Assembly (NCBI GenBank): GCA_045538635.1
Contig: JAZSRU010000055.1
Location: 1-49,262 of the forward strand
Origin: RGIG5270 sp045538635
GTDB taxonomy: Bacteria > Verrucomicrobiota > Lentisphaeria > Victivallales > Victivallaceae
Direction: 5' to 3'
DNA: 49,262 bases
Shown: one piece after another, positions 1 to 7,561 of the stretch
Numbering within the stretch: the first letter of the stretch is position 1
Layout: every line of letters starts with the position of its first letter
Program-made: the position numbers and the translations under genes
Notes under the pieces: generated by a model
What the model saw: the letters and a program-made list of their open reading frames with translations, nothing else
What the model was told of the DNA's origin: nothing
Databases searched by the model: none

Positions 1-807
1 CAGGGCGTTGATGTCTGGCTCAATACTCCGCGCCGTCCGATGGAAGCATCCGGAACAAGCGGCATGAAAGCTGCTGTCAACGGAGCTTTGAACTGCAGTA
101 TTCTTGACGGCTGGTGGGATGAGGCTTATGAGCCGAATAACGGCTGGGCGATCCCCGGAAACAGTAATTTTTCAAGCGAAGATGATATTGACAATTTTGA
201 ATCACAATCACTCTTCCATGTTCTTGAAAGTGAAATCATCCCGTGCTACTATGAGCGTGTCGGCGGAGATGTTCCGGTAAGATGGGTCAAGAAAATGAAA
301 TCTTCGATCGCCATGGCAATCAGTCAGTTCTCCAGCTGGCGCATGGTCAAGGATTATAATGAAATGTTTTATGACAACGCATGGAAACTTTATAATAACC
401 TGATAGCTGACAATGGCAGACGCGCCAAGGAAATTGTGGCGCAGAAAAAGCGGCTCACTGCCCATTTTGAACGTATATATGTTCATGAACCCTATGTGGA
501 ATGTGATATGAATAAACTTCATGTCGGGGAAAAGTTCCGGGTCAGTCTGAAAGTTTATCTCGGTGAGATGAATCCGGATGAGGTCAAGGTCGAGGCTTAT
601 TACGGCAATGTGGACAACCGCAATGAAATCACACGCTCATTCAGCGAGCCGATGAAAATGGTTTCTGCTGCAGGCGACGGCAATTACATGTATGAATGTG
701 AAGTTCTTTGTCCGGTCAGCGGCAGATTCGGTATTACTGCCCGTGTAACTCCCGCCGGAGATGATTGGAAAAACAGCGTCCCCGGCTTTCTGGCGTGGCC
801 GAAATAA
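1..807 (+). CDS. glgP: alpha-glucan (glycogen/maltodextrin) phosphorylase, C-terminal part
   Basis: The gene is cut by the left window edge; the reading frame is open from base 1. The visible 268 residues are the C-terminal half of a GT35 phosphorylase, which releases glucose-1-phosphate from storage or imported alpha-1,4-glucans in the cytoplasm using pyridoxal phosphate. The diagnostic stretch is EASGTSGMKAAVNGAL near residues 15-30 of the fragment; its Lys is the expected PLP-binding residue. LDGWWDEAY follows, as in the short, archaeal/Thermotoga-type phosphorylases. The tail (about 170-265) is a beta-rich extension ending FLAWPK, seen in phosphorylases of the DUF3417-containing type; the N-terminal domain that would prove this subtype lies outside. 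The next gene starts 133 nt later behind its own promoter-like sequence, so this is probably the last gene of its unit. Confidence 0.93.
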   Translation, partial: QGVDVWLNTPRRPMEASGTSGMKAAVNGALNCSILDGWWDEAYEPNNGWAIPGNSNFSSEDDIDNFESQSLFHVLESEIIPCYYERVGGDVPVRWVKKMKSSIAMAISQFSSWRMVKDYNEMFYDNAWKLYNNLIADNGRRAKEIVAQKKRLTAHFERIYVHEPYVECDMNKLHVGEKFRVSLKVYLGEMNPDEVKVEAYYGNVDNRNEITRSFSEPMKMVSAAGDGNYMYECEVLCPVSGRFGITARVTPAGDDWKNSVPGFLAWPK

Positions 808-870
808 GTGGTAAAAAGCGGATTTTTATTCAGAAGGACATTTTTTTAATAAAAAAATGCATTTTTACTC

Positions 871-898
871 TTGATAAGAAGAAACTTTGAGTTATGTT
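871..898 (+). promoter_or_regulatory. sigma70-type promoter candidate
   Basis: TTGATA (871-876) and TATGTT (893-898) are separated by 16 nt, about 43 nt before the ATG at 941. It would drive the compact run of genes from 941 to 5589. Seen by eye only; the surrounding AT-rich DNA offers an overlapping TATAGT at 898-903 with poorer spacing. Confidence 0.45.
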
Positions 899-940
899 AT
901 AGTGCATTCACATATATTTATAAACATAAAGGAAAATATT

Positions 941-1663
941 ATGAAGAAAAAAATTTTTGTATCGCTTGTTTTTGCTCTTATGTCCGCTGTTGCAATCGCA
1001 AATCCGTGGAGTTATCACGGACCGAAACGCGATATTGTGACTCTTGTCGTCACCGCTAACTACGAACATCCGAGATTGATTGCTGAATTGATTCAGGATG
1101 AGAGCCGTCAGCCATTCCTGCTGCTGCCGGTAAAAAATGGTGACAATCTTTATTTCTGCCCGCCCAAACATTTGGGCAAGGCCCGCGTTTTCAAACGCCA
1201 GCGTCTGGGCAAAACTCTCGCTTTTATCGCTCCCAAACAGATCATCGTGCTGGGAAATGAAAAATATGTTCCCGAAGATGTTGTCAAGGAACTCCGCATG
1301 GTCGCTCCGGTTTGCATTATCAATGCAGAAAACTGGCAGCAGGCAGCTGATACTGTCGGTCCAATGCTGAATTTGAGTAAACTTTCAAAAAGTTATCGTA
1401 AACTCAGCGCACAGCTCGACAGCCGTTTGTATCTTCCTGACAAAAATGAAAGCAAAAGTTCATTTATCCCTGAAGACAAGAAAGACAGCGACCCTGATGA
1501 ACCGGCTTTGAATGAGCCTGCTCCCGCTAACGATAAAAAAGTTGCACCGGCTGAATATCCCGCTTTTGATGCTGAAAATGCTAAAAAAGCTGCACCGGAT
1601 AAAGCTGAACCTGCAAAAGAAGTAAAAGACAACAATACCGCAGAAGTTGCTCCGCTTGTTTGA
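941..1663 (+). CDS. secreted hypothetical protein
   Basis: The start at 941 is chosen because AAAGGA lies about 7 nt upstream and translation then opens with a clean Sec signal peptide (Lys-rich start, hydrophobic run, likely cleavage after AIA before NPWSY). An in-frame ATG at 887 would bury that signal. The 240-residue product has an alpha/beta-looking middle (about 30-145) and a low-complexity tail (about 165-240) rich in Lys, Asp, Ala and Pro. I do not recognise a family. It leads a same-strand run of seven genes and lies 15 nt before an ABC-2-type permease, so an envelope-associated role is possible but only inferred. Confidence 0.75.
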   Translation: MKKKIFVSLVFALMSAVAIANPWSYHGPKRDIVTLVVTANYEHPRLIAELIQDESRQPFLLLPVKNGDNLYFCPPKHLGKARVFKRQRLGKTLAFIAPKQIIVLGNEKYVPEDVVKELRMVAPVCIINAENWQQAADTVGPMLNLSKLSKSYRKLSAQLDSRLYLPDKNESKSSFIPEDKKDSDPDEPALNEPAPANDKKVAPAEYPAFDAENAKKAAPDKAEPAKEVKDNNTAEVAPLV

Positions 1664-1678
1664 GGATGAGGTGTTTAA

Positions 1679-2641
1679 ATGATGTCATTTTTCAGAATTG
1701 CGCGCAATACATTTCTGGAGTCGATCCGCGAGCCGGTATTTTTCATTATGCTTTATTGTGCATTTTTTATCATCGGCAACTTGCCGGGGTTGACTTTGTA
1801 CGTCTTTTTTCAGCAGTTGAAAATGGTTGTTGACAGCTCTCTGGCTGCGACAATGGTTGGCGGTATGCTGATTTTGACATTGAGTGCAGGGCATACTGTT
1901 GCGCGTGAAATGCGCAATGGAACTGTTTTGCTGCTGATGTCCAAACCGGTTCACAGATATGTTTTTATTTCCGCCAAGATTTGCGGTATTATTTTTACCG
2001 GAGCAGTATTTTGTTTCCTCTGTTTCATGGGGACTTTTGTTTCTATTTTTACCGCCAGCGACCAGTTCTGGTTCAATACATGGACATATGTCGGATTTTT
2101 TGTGGCAATATTTATTGCCGCATTGTTCGGACTTTTCATGAATTTCTGGCGCAACAGTTCTTTTTCAGAAATGACCGTCAAGGCAGCGCTGTTCGTTATG
2201 CCCGTACTGGCGCTTGTCTGCCGTATTTTTTGTGAGAAACCGGAAATTGATTTGGTCAATGTTTCATCTGCCATGGTGCTGGTATTTTTCAGCGTGGCGA
2301 TCATGGGGACATTGGCAGTGATATTTGCGATCAAGTTTGATGTGGTTGCCAATATGGTATTGTGTGCGATCATGTTTTTTGCGGGATTGATGGCCAATTA
2401 TCTTTTCAAATTGCTGGAAAATTATGAAAATATCGTATTGAATACAATAGCCAAATTGATTTATTCGGTATTGCCGAACTGGCAGTATTTCTGGATGGCA
2501 GATTCAGTGGCACTCGGGCGTATGATTCCGGGAGTGTATCTGGTGTTCAGTCTGGGCTATACATTATTGTATATTGCGATTTGCACCATGTGGGCGATGG
2601 TCTTTTTCCAGACCAGTGAAATTGCCAAAGACGCCCGCTGA
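1679..2641 (+). CDS. ABC-2-type transporter permease subunit
   Basis: A 320-residue polytopic membrane protein with six to seven hydrophobic segments. The N-terminal part (MMSFFRIARNTFLESIREP) and the stretch around 80-105 (REMRNGTVLLLMSKPVHR) match the pattern of ABC-2/NosY-like permeases, where the 'REx-G-T-LLSKPV-R' segment precedes TM3. Such permeases pair with a cytoplasmic ATPase to export lipids, polysaccharides or proteins. No ATPase is encoded next to it, so the partner must be elsewhere or missing. Two ATGs are adjacent; GAGG about 10 nt upstream supports a start at 1679 or 1682. The substrate cannot be read from the sequence. Confidence 0.8.
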   Translation: MMSFFRIARNTFLESIREPVFFIMLYCAFFIIGNLPGLTLYVFFQQLKMVVDSSLAATMVGGMLILTLSAGHTVAREMRNGTVLLLMSKPVHRYVFISAKICGIIFTGAVFCFLCFMGTFVSIFTASDQFWFNTWTYVGFFVAIFIAALFGLFMNFWRNSSFSEMTVKAALFVMPVLALVCRIFCEKPEIDLVNVSSAMVLVFFSVAIMGTLAVIFAIKFDVVANMVLCAIMFFAGLMANYLFKLLENYENIVLNTIAKLIYSVLPNWQYFWMADSVALGRMIPGVYLVFSLGYTLLYIAICTMWAMVFFQTSEIAKDAR

Positions 2642-2658
2642 ACGGAGAAGTTTTCGTT

Positions 2659-2898
2659 ATGGCTGATAATGTATCGCGCGGAAAAGATCCGCATTTCAGA
2701 AAAAATACACTTACAGGATGTGTGCAGATGTTCTGTCCGGATTGCGGAGAGGAGATTTCGCAGGTTGATGTGGAGTCGTATCTGCATTGCCCTTTCTGTA
2801 ATTGTGAGTTGAAACAGAATGATGAATTTGATGATTTTTTGCTGGATGCCGTTGTCAAGGCGTGGATAGCCAAAAACAACCATTCCGCAAAAGGATAA
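2659..2898 (+). CDS. zinc-ribbon mini-protein
   Basis: A 79-residue protein with two Cys pairs, CPDCG (about 32-36) and CPFCNC (about 51-56), spaced as in a single zinc ribbon. A helical acidic tail follows. It starts 17 nt after the permease and ends 2 nt before the PurN-like gene, so it is almost certainly co-transcribed. An earlier or later start is possible because a second in-frame Met precedes FCPDCGEE. Function unknown; zinc ribbons of this size usually act as adaptor or nucleic-acid/protein contact modules. Confidence 0.7.
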   Translation: MADNVSRGKDPHFRKNTLTGCVQMFCPDCGEEISQVDVESYLHCPFCNCELKQNDEFDDFLLDAVVKAWIAKNNHSAKG

Positions 2899-2900
2899 AT

Positions 2901-3746
2901 ATGAAGAAAAAAACTGTAGTGATGATGAGTGGCACCGGCAGTAATGCCGAGGCACTGTTGGAGTACAGCAGAAATCCTGAATGTGCCTTTGAAGTGAGTG
3001 CTGTTTTTACTGACCGTCCGAACCGCTGCCGGGCATATGAGATCGGCAGGAAATTTGACTGTGAAGTTCTGACGCTTGATATTTTTGATTATTACCGCGC
3101 TCATGGCGAGAAAGGTATCGGGTTGATAAATGAACGCCGTAACCAGCTCCGCGATCAATGGACTCTGGAAGTCGAAGAGGTAATAGACCGTGCCGGATAC
3201 CGTCCGGATTTTCTGTTGTTGGCAGGTTTTGAACCTTTGAGCAATATTACCAGGGATTTTGTAACACTCAATGTGCATCCCGGTGATTTGACTGTTGAGC
3301 GTGACGGTAAAAGATTTTTGAACGGCTTGGCTCTCAAACCGATAGAACTTGCCATACTTGAGGGGTTTCAATATATCAAATCCAGCGTGATTATTGCCCA
3401 GGCATATACCGGACGGGATGAGGATGTGGATTCCGGCCCGATATTGGGGATTTCAAAACCGATGGCGTTGGAACTTAATGGGCATACGGTTGAAGAGTTG
3501 AAATCTGTTGATGCGGCGCGTCCGGCAAAACGCCCCAAAGATCATGTCGATATTCTGCATGAATTGGCGGAACTTAATCAGAATTTGTTGAAAAAATGCG
3601 GAGATCATGTCATTTTCCCGCAGGCGGCGGATGATTATGCCCGTGGATTGTTTGATATCAAAGACGGTATGACTTTTTATCGCGGTCAGCAGGTTGTGAC
3701 AGTTGAATACAGCAGGGACGGCAGAAGACCTTTGACGGAGGTGTGA
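2901..3746 (+). CDS. PurN-like formyltransferase family protein
   Basis: This 281-residue protein has the formyltransferase fold of phosphoribosylglycinamide formyltransferase, which moves a formyl group from 10-formyl-THF to GAR in purine synthesis. The N-terminal MSGTGSNAEALL matches the PurN nucleotide loop. The catalytic Asn and His are present in NVHPGDL (N124, H126) and the Asp in DSGPILG (D177). Oddities: NVHPGDL replaces the usual N-I-H-P-S-L, the family norm is about 200 residues, and there is an extra C-terminal region of about 80. PurT, the formate-dependent enzyme for the same step, is also in this window (29976), so this protein may have a different acceptor. ATG at 2901 follows AAAAGGA closely; the longer in-frame start at 2862 would overlap the zinc-ribbon gene. 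Confidence 0.8.
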   Translation: MKKKTVVMMSGTGSNAEALLEYSRNPECAFEVSAVFTDRPNRCRAYEIGRKFDCEVLTLDIFDYYRAHGEKGIGLINERRNQLRDQWTLEVEEVIDRAGYRPDFLLLAGFEPLSNITRDFVTLNVHPGDLTVERDGKRFLNGLALKPIELAILEGFQYIKSSVIIAQAYTGRDEDVDSGPILGISKPMALELNGHTVEELKSVDAARPAKRPKDHVDILHELAELNQNLLKKCGDHVIFPQAADDYARGLFDIKDGMTFYRGQQVVTVEYSRDGRRPLTEV

Positions 3747-3747
3747 G

Positions 3748-4212
3748 TTGAAAAGTAACGCCATGCGCCTTCTGGATGAGGGCAATATCAGTTTTGTACC
3801 GCACGAATATGATGTCGCTGACGGAGAGATAGATGCCTGTTCCATTGCCCGTAAGCTGGGGAAATCGCCTGATGAGGTGTTTAAAACTCTGGTTACCGAG
3901 GCCCCCGGACCGGAATATTATGTCTTTGTGGTCCCTGCCAGTGGTGAATTGAATTTGAAAAAGGCGGCAAAGGCGGCAAAAGTCAAGAGTATCGATATGA
4001 TACCGCTGAAAAAATTGCTGCCGTTGACAGGATATGTGCATGGAGGTTGTTCTCCGGTCGGTATGAAAAAAAAGTTTCCGACTTTCATCGATGAAACTGC
4101 GATACTTTTTGACCGGATTTTTGTCAGCGGCGGTTATGTCGGATTGAATCTTGAAATACCGCCGGAGGAACTTGCCGGATTTGTTGATGCGGAATTTGCT
4201 GATCTTACCTGA
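3748..4212 (+). CDS. ybaK: YbaK/EbsC-type aminoacyl-tRNA deacylase
   Basis: 154 residues, typical family length. YbaK proteins hydrolyse mischarged Cys-tRNA(Pro) in trans after prolyl-tRNA synthetase. Seen here: the family start (lock on a helix then FVPHEYD), VFKTLV with the invariant Lys (K46), and the hallmark GGCSPVGMKKK (about 99-109). The start is TTG at 3748; GGAGGTG ends 4 nt before it and the upstream stop (TGA 3744-3746) is one base away, so translation is probably coupled to the PurN-like gene. Substrate preference within the family cannot be read from sequence alone. Confidence 0.93.
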   Translation: MKSNAMRLLDEGNISFVPHEYDVADGEIDACSIARKLGKSPDEVFKTLVTEAPGPEYYVFVVPASGELNLKKAAKAAKVKSIDMIPLKKLLPLTGYVHGGCSPVGMKKKFPTFIDETAILFDRIFVSGGYVGLNLEIPPEELAGFVDAEFADLT

Positions 4213-4222
4213 AAGGGAAAAT

Positions 4223-4651
4223 ATGAAAAAGATGATTTATTTTGCTGCATTTGCAGCTGTCTTGCTTGTTTTGTGCGGATGTGTTACAAGTACGGTGACT
4301 CCTGTTGTCAAATATCAAAAAGGTGCTGAATTTGCACAATCCGGCAATATGGTCATCGCTGATATTGAAGCAAGCAATTACACTTCATATCTTTTCGGAT
4401 TTATTCCGATATTGGGCGGCAGTCATACCCGTCCGAATGCGTGGCAGTATTATATGTGGCAAGATACAGTTTCCAACCGCAAGACCCGCAGCATGATGAA
4501 TTGGTATGCCAAACGCGTACTCAAAGGTGACGGTATAGAAAATGTCACAATAAAACATGATACCATCGGTTGGCCGACTCTCTGGATCGTCAGCTGGCGC
4601 AAAGTTGAAGCGACTGCCCGTGTAGTTAAACATACTGTCAGAAAAAAATGA
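4223..4651 (+). CDS. lipoprotein, unknown function
   Basis: The start at 4223 sits 6 nt after GAAAGGGAA. The 142-residue product opens with a hydrophobic signal ending in LVLCGC, a usable lipobox with the lipidated Cys followed by VTSTV, so it should be membrane-anchored. The mature part contains a short hydrophobic patch (YLFGFIPILGG) and an aromatic-rich C-terminus. The ATG codon of the next gene overlaps its stop by 4 nt. No family recognised. Confidence 0.75.
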   Translation: MKKMIYFAAFAAVLLVLCGCVTSTVTPVVKYQKGAEFAQSGNMVIADIEASNYTSYLFGFIPILGGSHTRPNAWQYYMWQDTVSNRKTRSMMNWYAKRVLKGDGIENVTIKHDTIGWPTLWIVSWRKVEATARVVKHTVRKK

Positions 4652-5589
4652 GTGTTTTTGACGGTTTTAAACCATTTCAGGAAAAACGGATAATCAAATC
4701 TGTTGTCCGCATGAACAGCACTTCTGAAAAATTGCTGTCAGAGTATCTTGCGGTCCGTTTTACTTACAGGACGAATCTGCAATGGCTTGATGAAATAATT
4801 GCGGGACGGCTGCTGGTCAATGGCAATCGGATTTTTTCGGATACGGAAATTGCTGACGGTGATGAGTTGGTTTATGAATTTGCGGAACACGATGAACCGG
4901 AGTGCGATTTAACTTATGAGCTTCTTGGTGCAGATGAAAATTTCATTTGTGTTGCCAAAAGCGGAAATCTGCCGATTCATCCGGCGGGGAGGTATTATAA
5001 AAATACACTCTGGTATATACTGCAAAAAGATTTCGGAGCTTGCGCTCCCGTAAACCGTTTGGATAGAGAAACTTCGGGAATTGTTATTTTTGCCCGAACT
5101 TCATCTGCCGCATCCGATTTCAGCCGGATATCAATGCAGAAAAAATATCATGTAATAGTGCATGGTGATTTTCCGGAATATTTTGATGCAGAAGGTTTTA
5201 TTTTTAATGACAGAACAAGCTTGATACGGAAAAAAAGGAAGTTTTCATTTGAAATACCTGACAATATTCCGTACGAAGATTGTCATACTGTGTTCCGGCG
5301 TATTGAGCAGAGAAACGGTTTGTCGCTGCTTGAAGCAGAGCTTCTCACCGGACGCACTCATCAGATACGCGCGACATGCTGCAGTCTTGGTTTTCCGGTA
5401 GCCGGCGATAAAATGTACGGAGTTGATGAAACTTTGTTCCTGCGTTACATAGCCGGCACACTTACTGTTGAAGACCGCCAAAAACTCATTTATCCGCGTC
5501 AGGCATTGCACGCATATTCATTGTCTTTCAAAAATCCGTCTGACGGCAAAACTATTAATTTTGAAGCGGATTTCCCGTTGAAGATATGA
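4648..5589 (+). CDS. RluA-family pseudouridine synthase
   Basis: 313 residues. RluA-family enzymes isomerise specific uridines in 23S rRNA or tRNA. An S4-like RNA-binding segment is visible at about 45-80 (IIAGRLLVNGNRI...DGDELVYEF). The catalytic motif is NRLDRETSGIVIFAR with Asp139, and the RNA-fold motif TGRTHQIRA lies in the C-terminal half. Its ATG overlaps the lipoprotein stop as ATGA, indicating translational coupling, although the first 20 residues look non-conserved and a later start (Met22) is possible. The target nucleotide (RluC-, RluD- or TruC-like) cannot be assigned. Confidence 0.9.
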   Translation: MSVFDGFKPFQEKRIIKSVVRMNSTSEKLLSEYLAVRFTYRTNLQWLDEIIAGRLLVNGNRIFSDTEIADGDELVYEFAEHDEPECDLTYELLGADENFICVAKSGNLPIHPAGRYYKNTLWYILQKDFGACAPVNRLDRETSGIVIFARTSSAASDFSRISMQKKYHVIVHGDFPEYFDAEGFIFNDRTSLIRKKRKFSFEIPDNIPYEDCHTVFRRIEQRNGLSLLEAELLTGRTHQIRATCCSLGFPVAGDKMYGVDETLFLRYIAGTLTVEDRQKLIYPRQALHAYSLSFKNPSDGKTINFEADFPLKI

Positions 5590-5625
5590 TTTTGCAATAA
5601 TATGCAAAAAAATTGATTATTTTTG

Positions 5626-5704
5626 GCTGTGTACTAAATGTGTACTGATTTTTTATTGCAAGGGGGCTTGCGCCGTCCCGGCGTTCCACCCGCCCTTTTA
5701 TTAC
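5626..5704. repeat. dispersed intergenic repeat, copy 1
   Basis: About 78 bp similar to 7446-7525. Both contain the identical 17-mer ACTGATTTTTTATTGCA followed by a G-run, a GC-rich palindrome and a C-rich/T-rich end. Copies lie in two separate intergenic spaces of the same neighbourhood. Confidence 0.55.
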
Positions 5705-5931
5705 GCTGACGCATTACGCCGATTGCCTTGTCACGGCGTAGCGAAGACGGAATCCCCGGCGGGGGATATCCATCCCCGTTTTGTAACGGTATCCGCCGTT
5801 GCCGAAGGCTATGGCGGAACAAGTAGCTGTGATGTCAGTCTTGTCTGGTTGTGGCAAAATGTTTCCTTTTTCCTCCCTCTTTTTTGTGGGATGACAAAGA
5901 AAATCTTTTGCCACGATTAGCCATAATTGGG

Positions 5932-5950
5932 GAGAGCAAGCTCTCTTTTT
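5932..5950 (+). terminator. weak intrinsic terminator candidate
   Basis: GAGAGC, a 2-nt gap and GCTCTC followed by five T. The loop would have to open to about 4 nt, leaving a 5-bp stem. It is 340 bp past the pseudouridine synthase stop, so it may not be its functional terminator. Confidence 0.3.
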
Positions 5951-6117
5951 GTATGCTGTCGCATTAGCATATCCAAAAGTAAAAATATACTTTGAGATTT
6001 TGCCGAGGCGATAGCAAATAAAAGGCGATGAAACGCCCCGTATTTTGCTTGCGCAAAATACTATACCCCAAACCCCTCAGTTTTTTTTAATTATCACTCA
6101 ATGTTTAGTACAGAGCC

Positions 6118-7275
6118 TTATTTTTTAAAATCTGCAATGACAGCGGCGCGGAAATCAGCATCGGCAATAAAGCGGCAGGCGATATTTGCCTGTGCTGCAG
6201 CGGCTTTCATCGTATTGTCAAATCCGTAATCAGAACCGGCAGCGGTACAGAATTCAGTAGAATGGGCCGCCGGCATCTCCTTTGAAATGGAAAAGTAAGC
6301 ATGAATACCGGGAATTACTTGAGAGAAATTACCGAAATCTGATGAGCCGCGGGCAGGATGTTCGGGAATTGTTATTTCAACATTTTGAGCTTGCATACAG
6401 CAGATGTATTCATCATTCATGACTTTATTGGGTTTGCGTGCGCGGTATGCCGGACGGAAATAGGTTATTTCAGCAGTTGCTCCGGTCATAAGTTCTGCGC
6501 CTTTGACAATATCGCAGAAGCGTTTTTCGAGGACAGGACACCATGCTTCATCAGCGGAACGCAGATAAAAACGGCATTTTGCATAATCCGGAATAACATT
6601 CGGGACATTGCCGCCGTCAAGAATGACTCCATGCATTCTTGCATGTTCAGGAATGTATTGGCGGTATGTATTGACTCCGGTAAAAACCAGATTGACCGCA
6701 TCAAGTGCATTGATCCCCTTTTCCGGAGCAGCCGCAGCATGAGCGGATTTACCGTGGAAAACGACCTCAAGTCCGCTATTGGATGTCGAACCGGTATCCG
6801 CAACAGTTCTTGCTGAAGGATGAACCATCATTACCGCATCAACACCATCAAGACATCCGGCTTCTGCCATCACAACTTTACCGCCGCCGCCTTCTTCTGC
6901 GGGAGTTCCAAAAAGGATGAGTTTACCTTTGATATCATGCTGTTTCATATAATCAGCTGCCGCAAGGAAAGAAGCGATCCCCGCACTTGCAATAAGATTA
7001 TGTCCGCAGCCGTGTCCGATTTCCGGCAAAGCATCATATTCTGCGGCGATCGCAAAAACAGGCCCTGCACCATTATCGAATTCTGTACGGAATGCAGTTT
7101 CGATATTGCAATAAGGATTGACGACTTCATAACCATGTTTTTTAAGCAATTCAGCAGCAGTTTTGACGGCAAAAAATTCTTTAAATGCAGTTTCAGGATT
7201 ATTCCAGAGAGCATCAGAGAAATTGCGGATTTCATTGCGGTATGAATTGATAGTTTCAACAAGAGAATTCAGCAT
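6118..7275 (-). CDS. M20-family amidohydrolase (AbgB/carboxypeptidase-like)
   Basis: 385 residues, a normal length for M20D zinc peptidases/amidohydrolases, cytoplasmic enzymes that hydrolyse amide bonds of N-acyl amino acids or p-aminobenzoyl-glutamate. Metal-site motifs are seen in order: AEYDALPEIGHGCGHN (C90, H92) and GTPAEEGGGGK (catalytic Glu127 with Glu128). The dimerisation lid lies at roughly 185-295 and starts with GLEVVFHGKSAHAAA, which carries the lid His. A conserved HPARGSSDFGN segment near the end supplies another ligand region. It is the next gene downstream of the amino-sugar operon on the same strand but is separated by an intrinsic terminator, so it is probably its own unit. 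The exact substrate is unknown. Confidence 0.88.
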   Translation of the reverse strand: MLNSLVETINSYRNEIRNFSDALWNNPETAFKEFFAVKTAAELLKKHGYEVVNPYCNIETAFRTEFDNGAGPVFAIAAEYDALPEIGHGCGHNLIASAGIASFLAAADYMKQHDIKGKLILFGTPAEEGGGGKVVMAEAGCLDGVDAVMMVHPSARTVADTGSTSNSGLEVVFHGKSAHAAAAPEKGINALDAVNLVFTGVNTYRQYIPEHARMHGVILDGGNVPNVIPDYAKCRFYLRSADEAWCPVLEKRFCDIVKGAELMTGATAEITYFRPAYRARKPNKVMNDEYICCMQAQNVEITIPEHPARGSSDFGNFSQVIPGIHAYFSISKEMPAAHSTEFCTAAGSDYGFDNTMKAAAAQANIACRFIADADFRAAVIADFKK

Positions 7276-7390
7276 GATATTATTCCTTTACGCATTTATT
7301 GTATGTAAAATAATATACAATTGCTTAATAAAAATTCAATAATTTCATATAAAAAAACGCCGAATTTATTATTGACTGAAATTCAGAAAT

Positions 7391-7414
7391 AAAAAAGCTC
7401 CCGTTGCCGGGAGC
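7391..7414 (-). terminator. intrinsic terminator of the amino-sugar operon
   Basis: On the minus strand GCTCCCG-GCAA-CGGGAGC forms a 7-bp stem with a 4-nt loop and is followed by six T. It lies about 150 nt past the nagA stop. The same hairpin with about 25 nt of identical flank occurs at 11404-11429. Confidence 0.85.
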
Positions 7415-7443
7415 CTTCAAAAAATGACCGGAAATAATATTTT
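7393..7443 (-). repeat. repeated terminator cassette, copy 1
   Basis: About 50 bp covering the hairpin and the flank containing AATGACCGGAAATAATATTT; nearly identical to 11406-11457, with two differences noted just beyond the stem. Confidence 0.7.
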
Positions 7444-7445
7444 CA

Positions 7446-7525
7446 GCTGTATACTGAACATTGACTGATTTTTTATTGCAGGGGGTGCTTACTGCGCCAT
7501 GGTGTTTCACCCGTCTTTCTATTAT
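7446..7525. repeat. dispersed intergenic repeat, copy 2
   Basis: Diverged partner of 5626-5704, sharing a 17-nt identical core (7464-7480). It lies directly beside the repeated terminator cassette, between nagA and that terminator. Confidence 0.55.
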
Positions 7526-7561
7526 ACAGACAATATCTGGTAATGAATACAGCGTTGTGTT

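Larger units (their letters stand above)
5590..6117. other. 528-bp non-coding, hairpin-rich intergenic region
   Basis: No convincing gene. Short open frames here have no ribosome site and fall on hairpins. Contents seen: a diverged repeat (5626-5704, see repeat entry); GC-rich palindromic segments around 5740-5815; GTGGCAAAA near 5848 mirrored by TTTTGCCAC near 5916; GAGAGC-aa-GCTCTC followed by TTTTT at 5932-5950, a weak terminator candidate for the rluA-side transcript; and a perfect 9-bp hairpin GTATTTTGC/GCAAAATAC at 6040-6061. It lies between convergent genes. Confidence 0.6.

Noticed and set aside
5634..5920. Short overlapping open frames on both strands
   Set aside because: They lie on repeats and hairpins, lack ribosome sites and show no protein-like composition.
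7325..7510. 61-codon frame on the minus strand whose N-terminal half resembles the frame at 5634
   Set aside because: Similarity comes from the shared intergenic repeat; it also spans the terminator hairpin.
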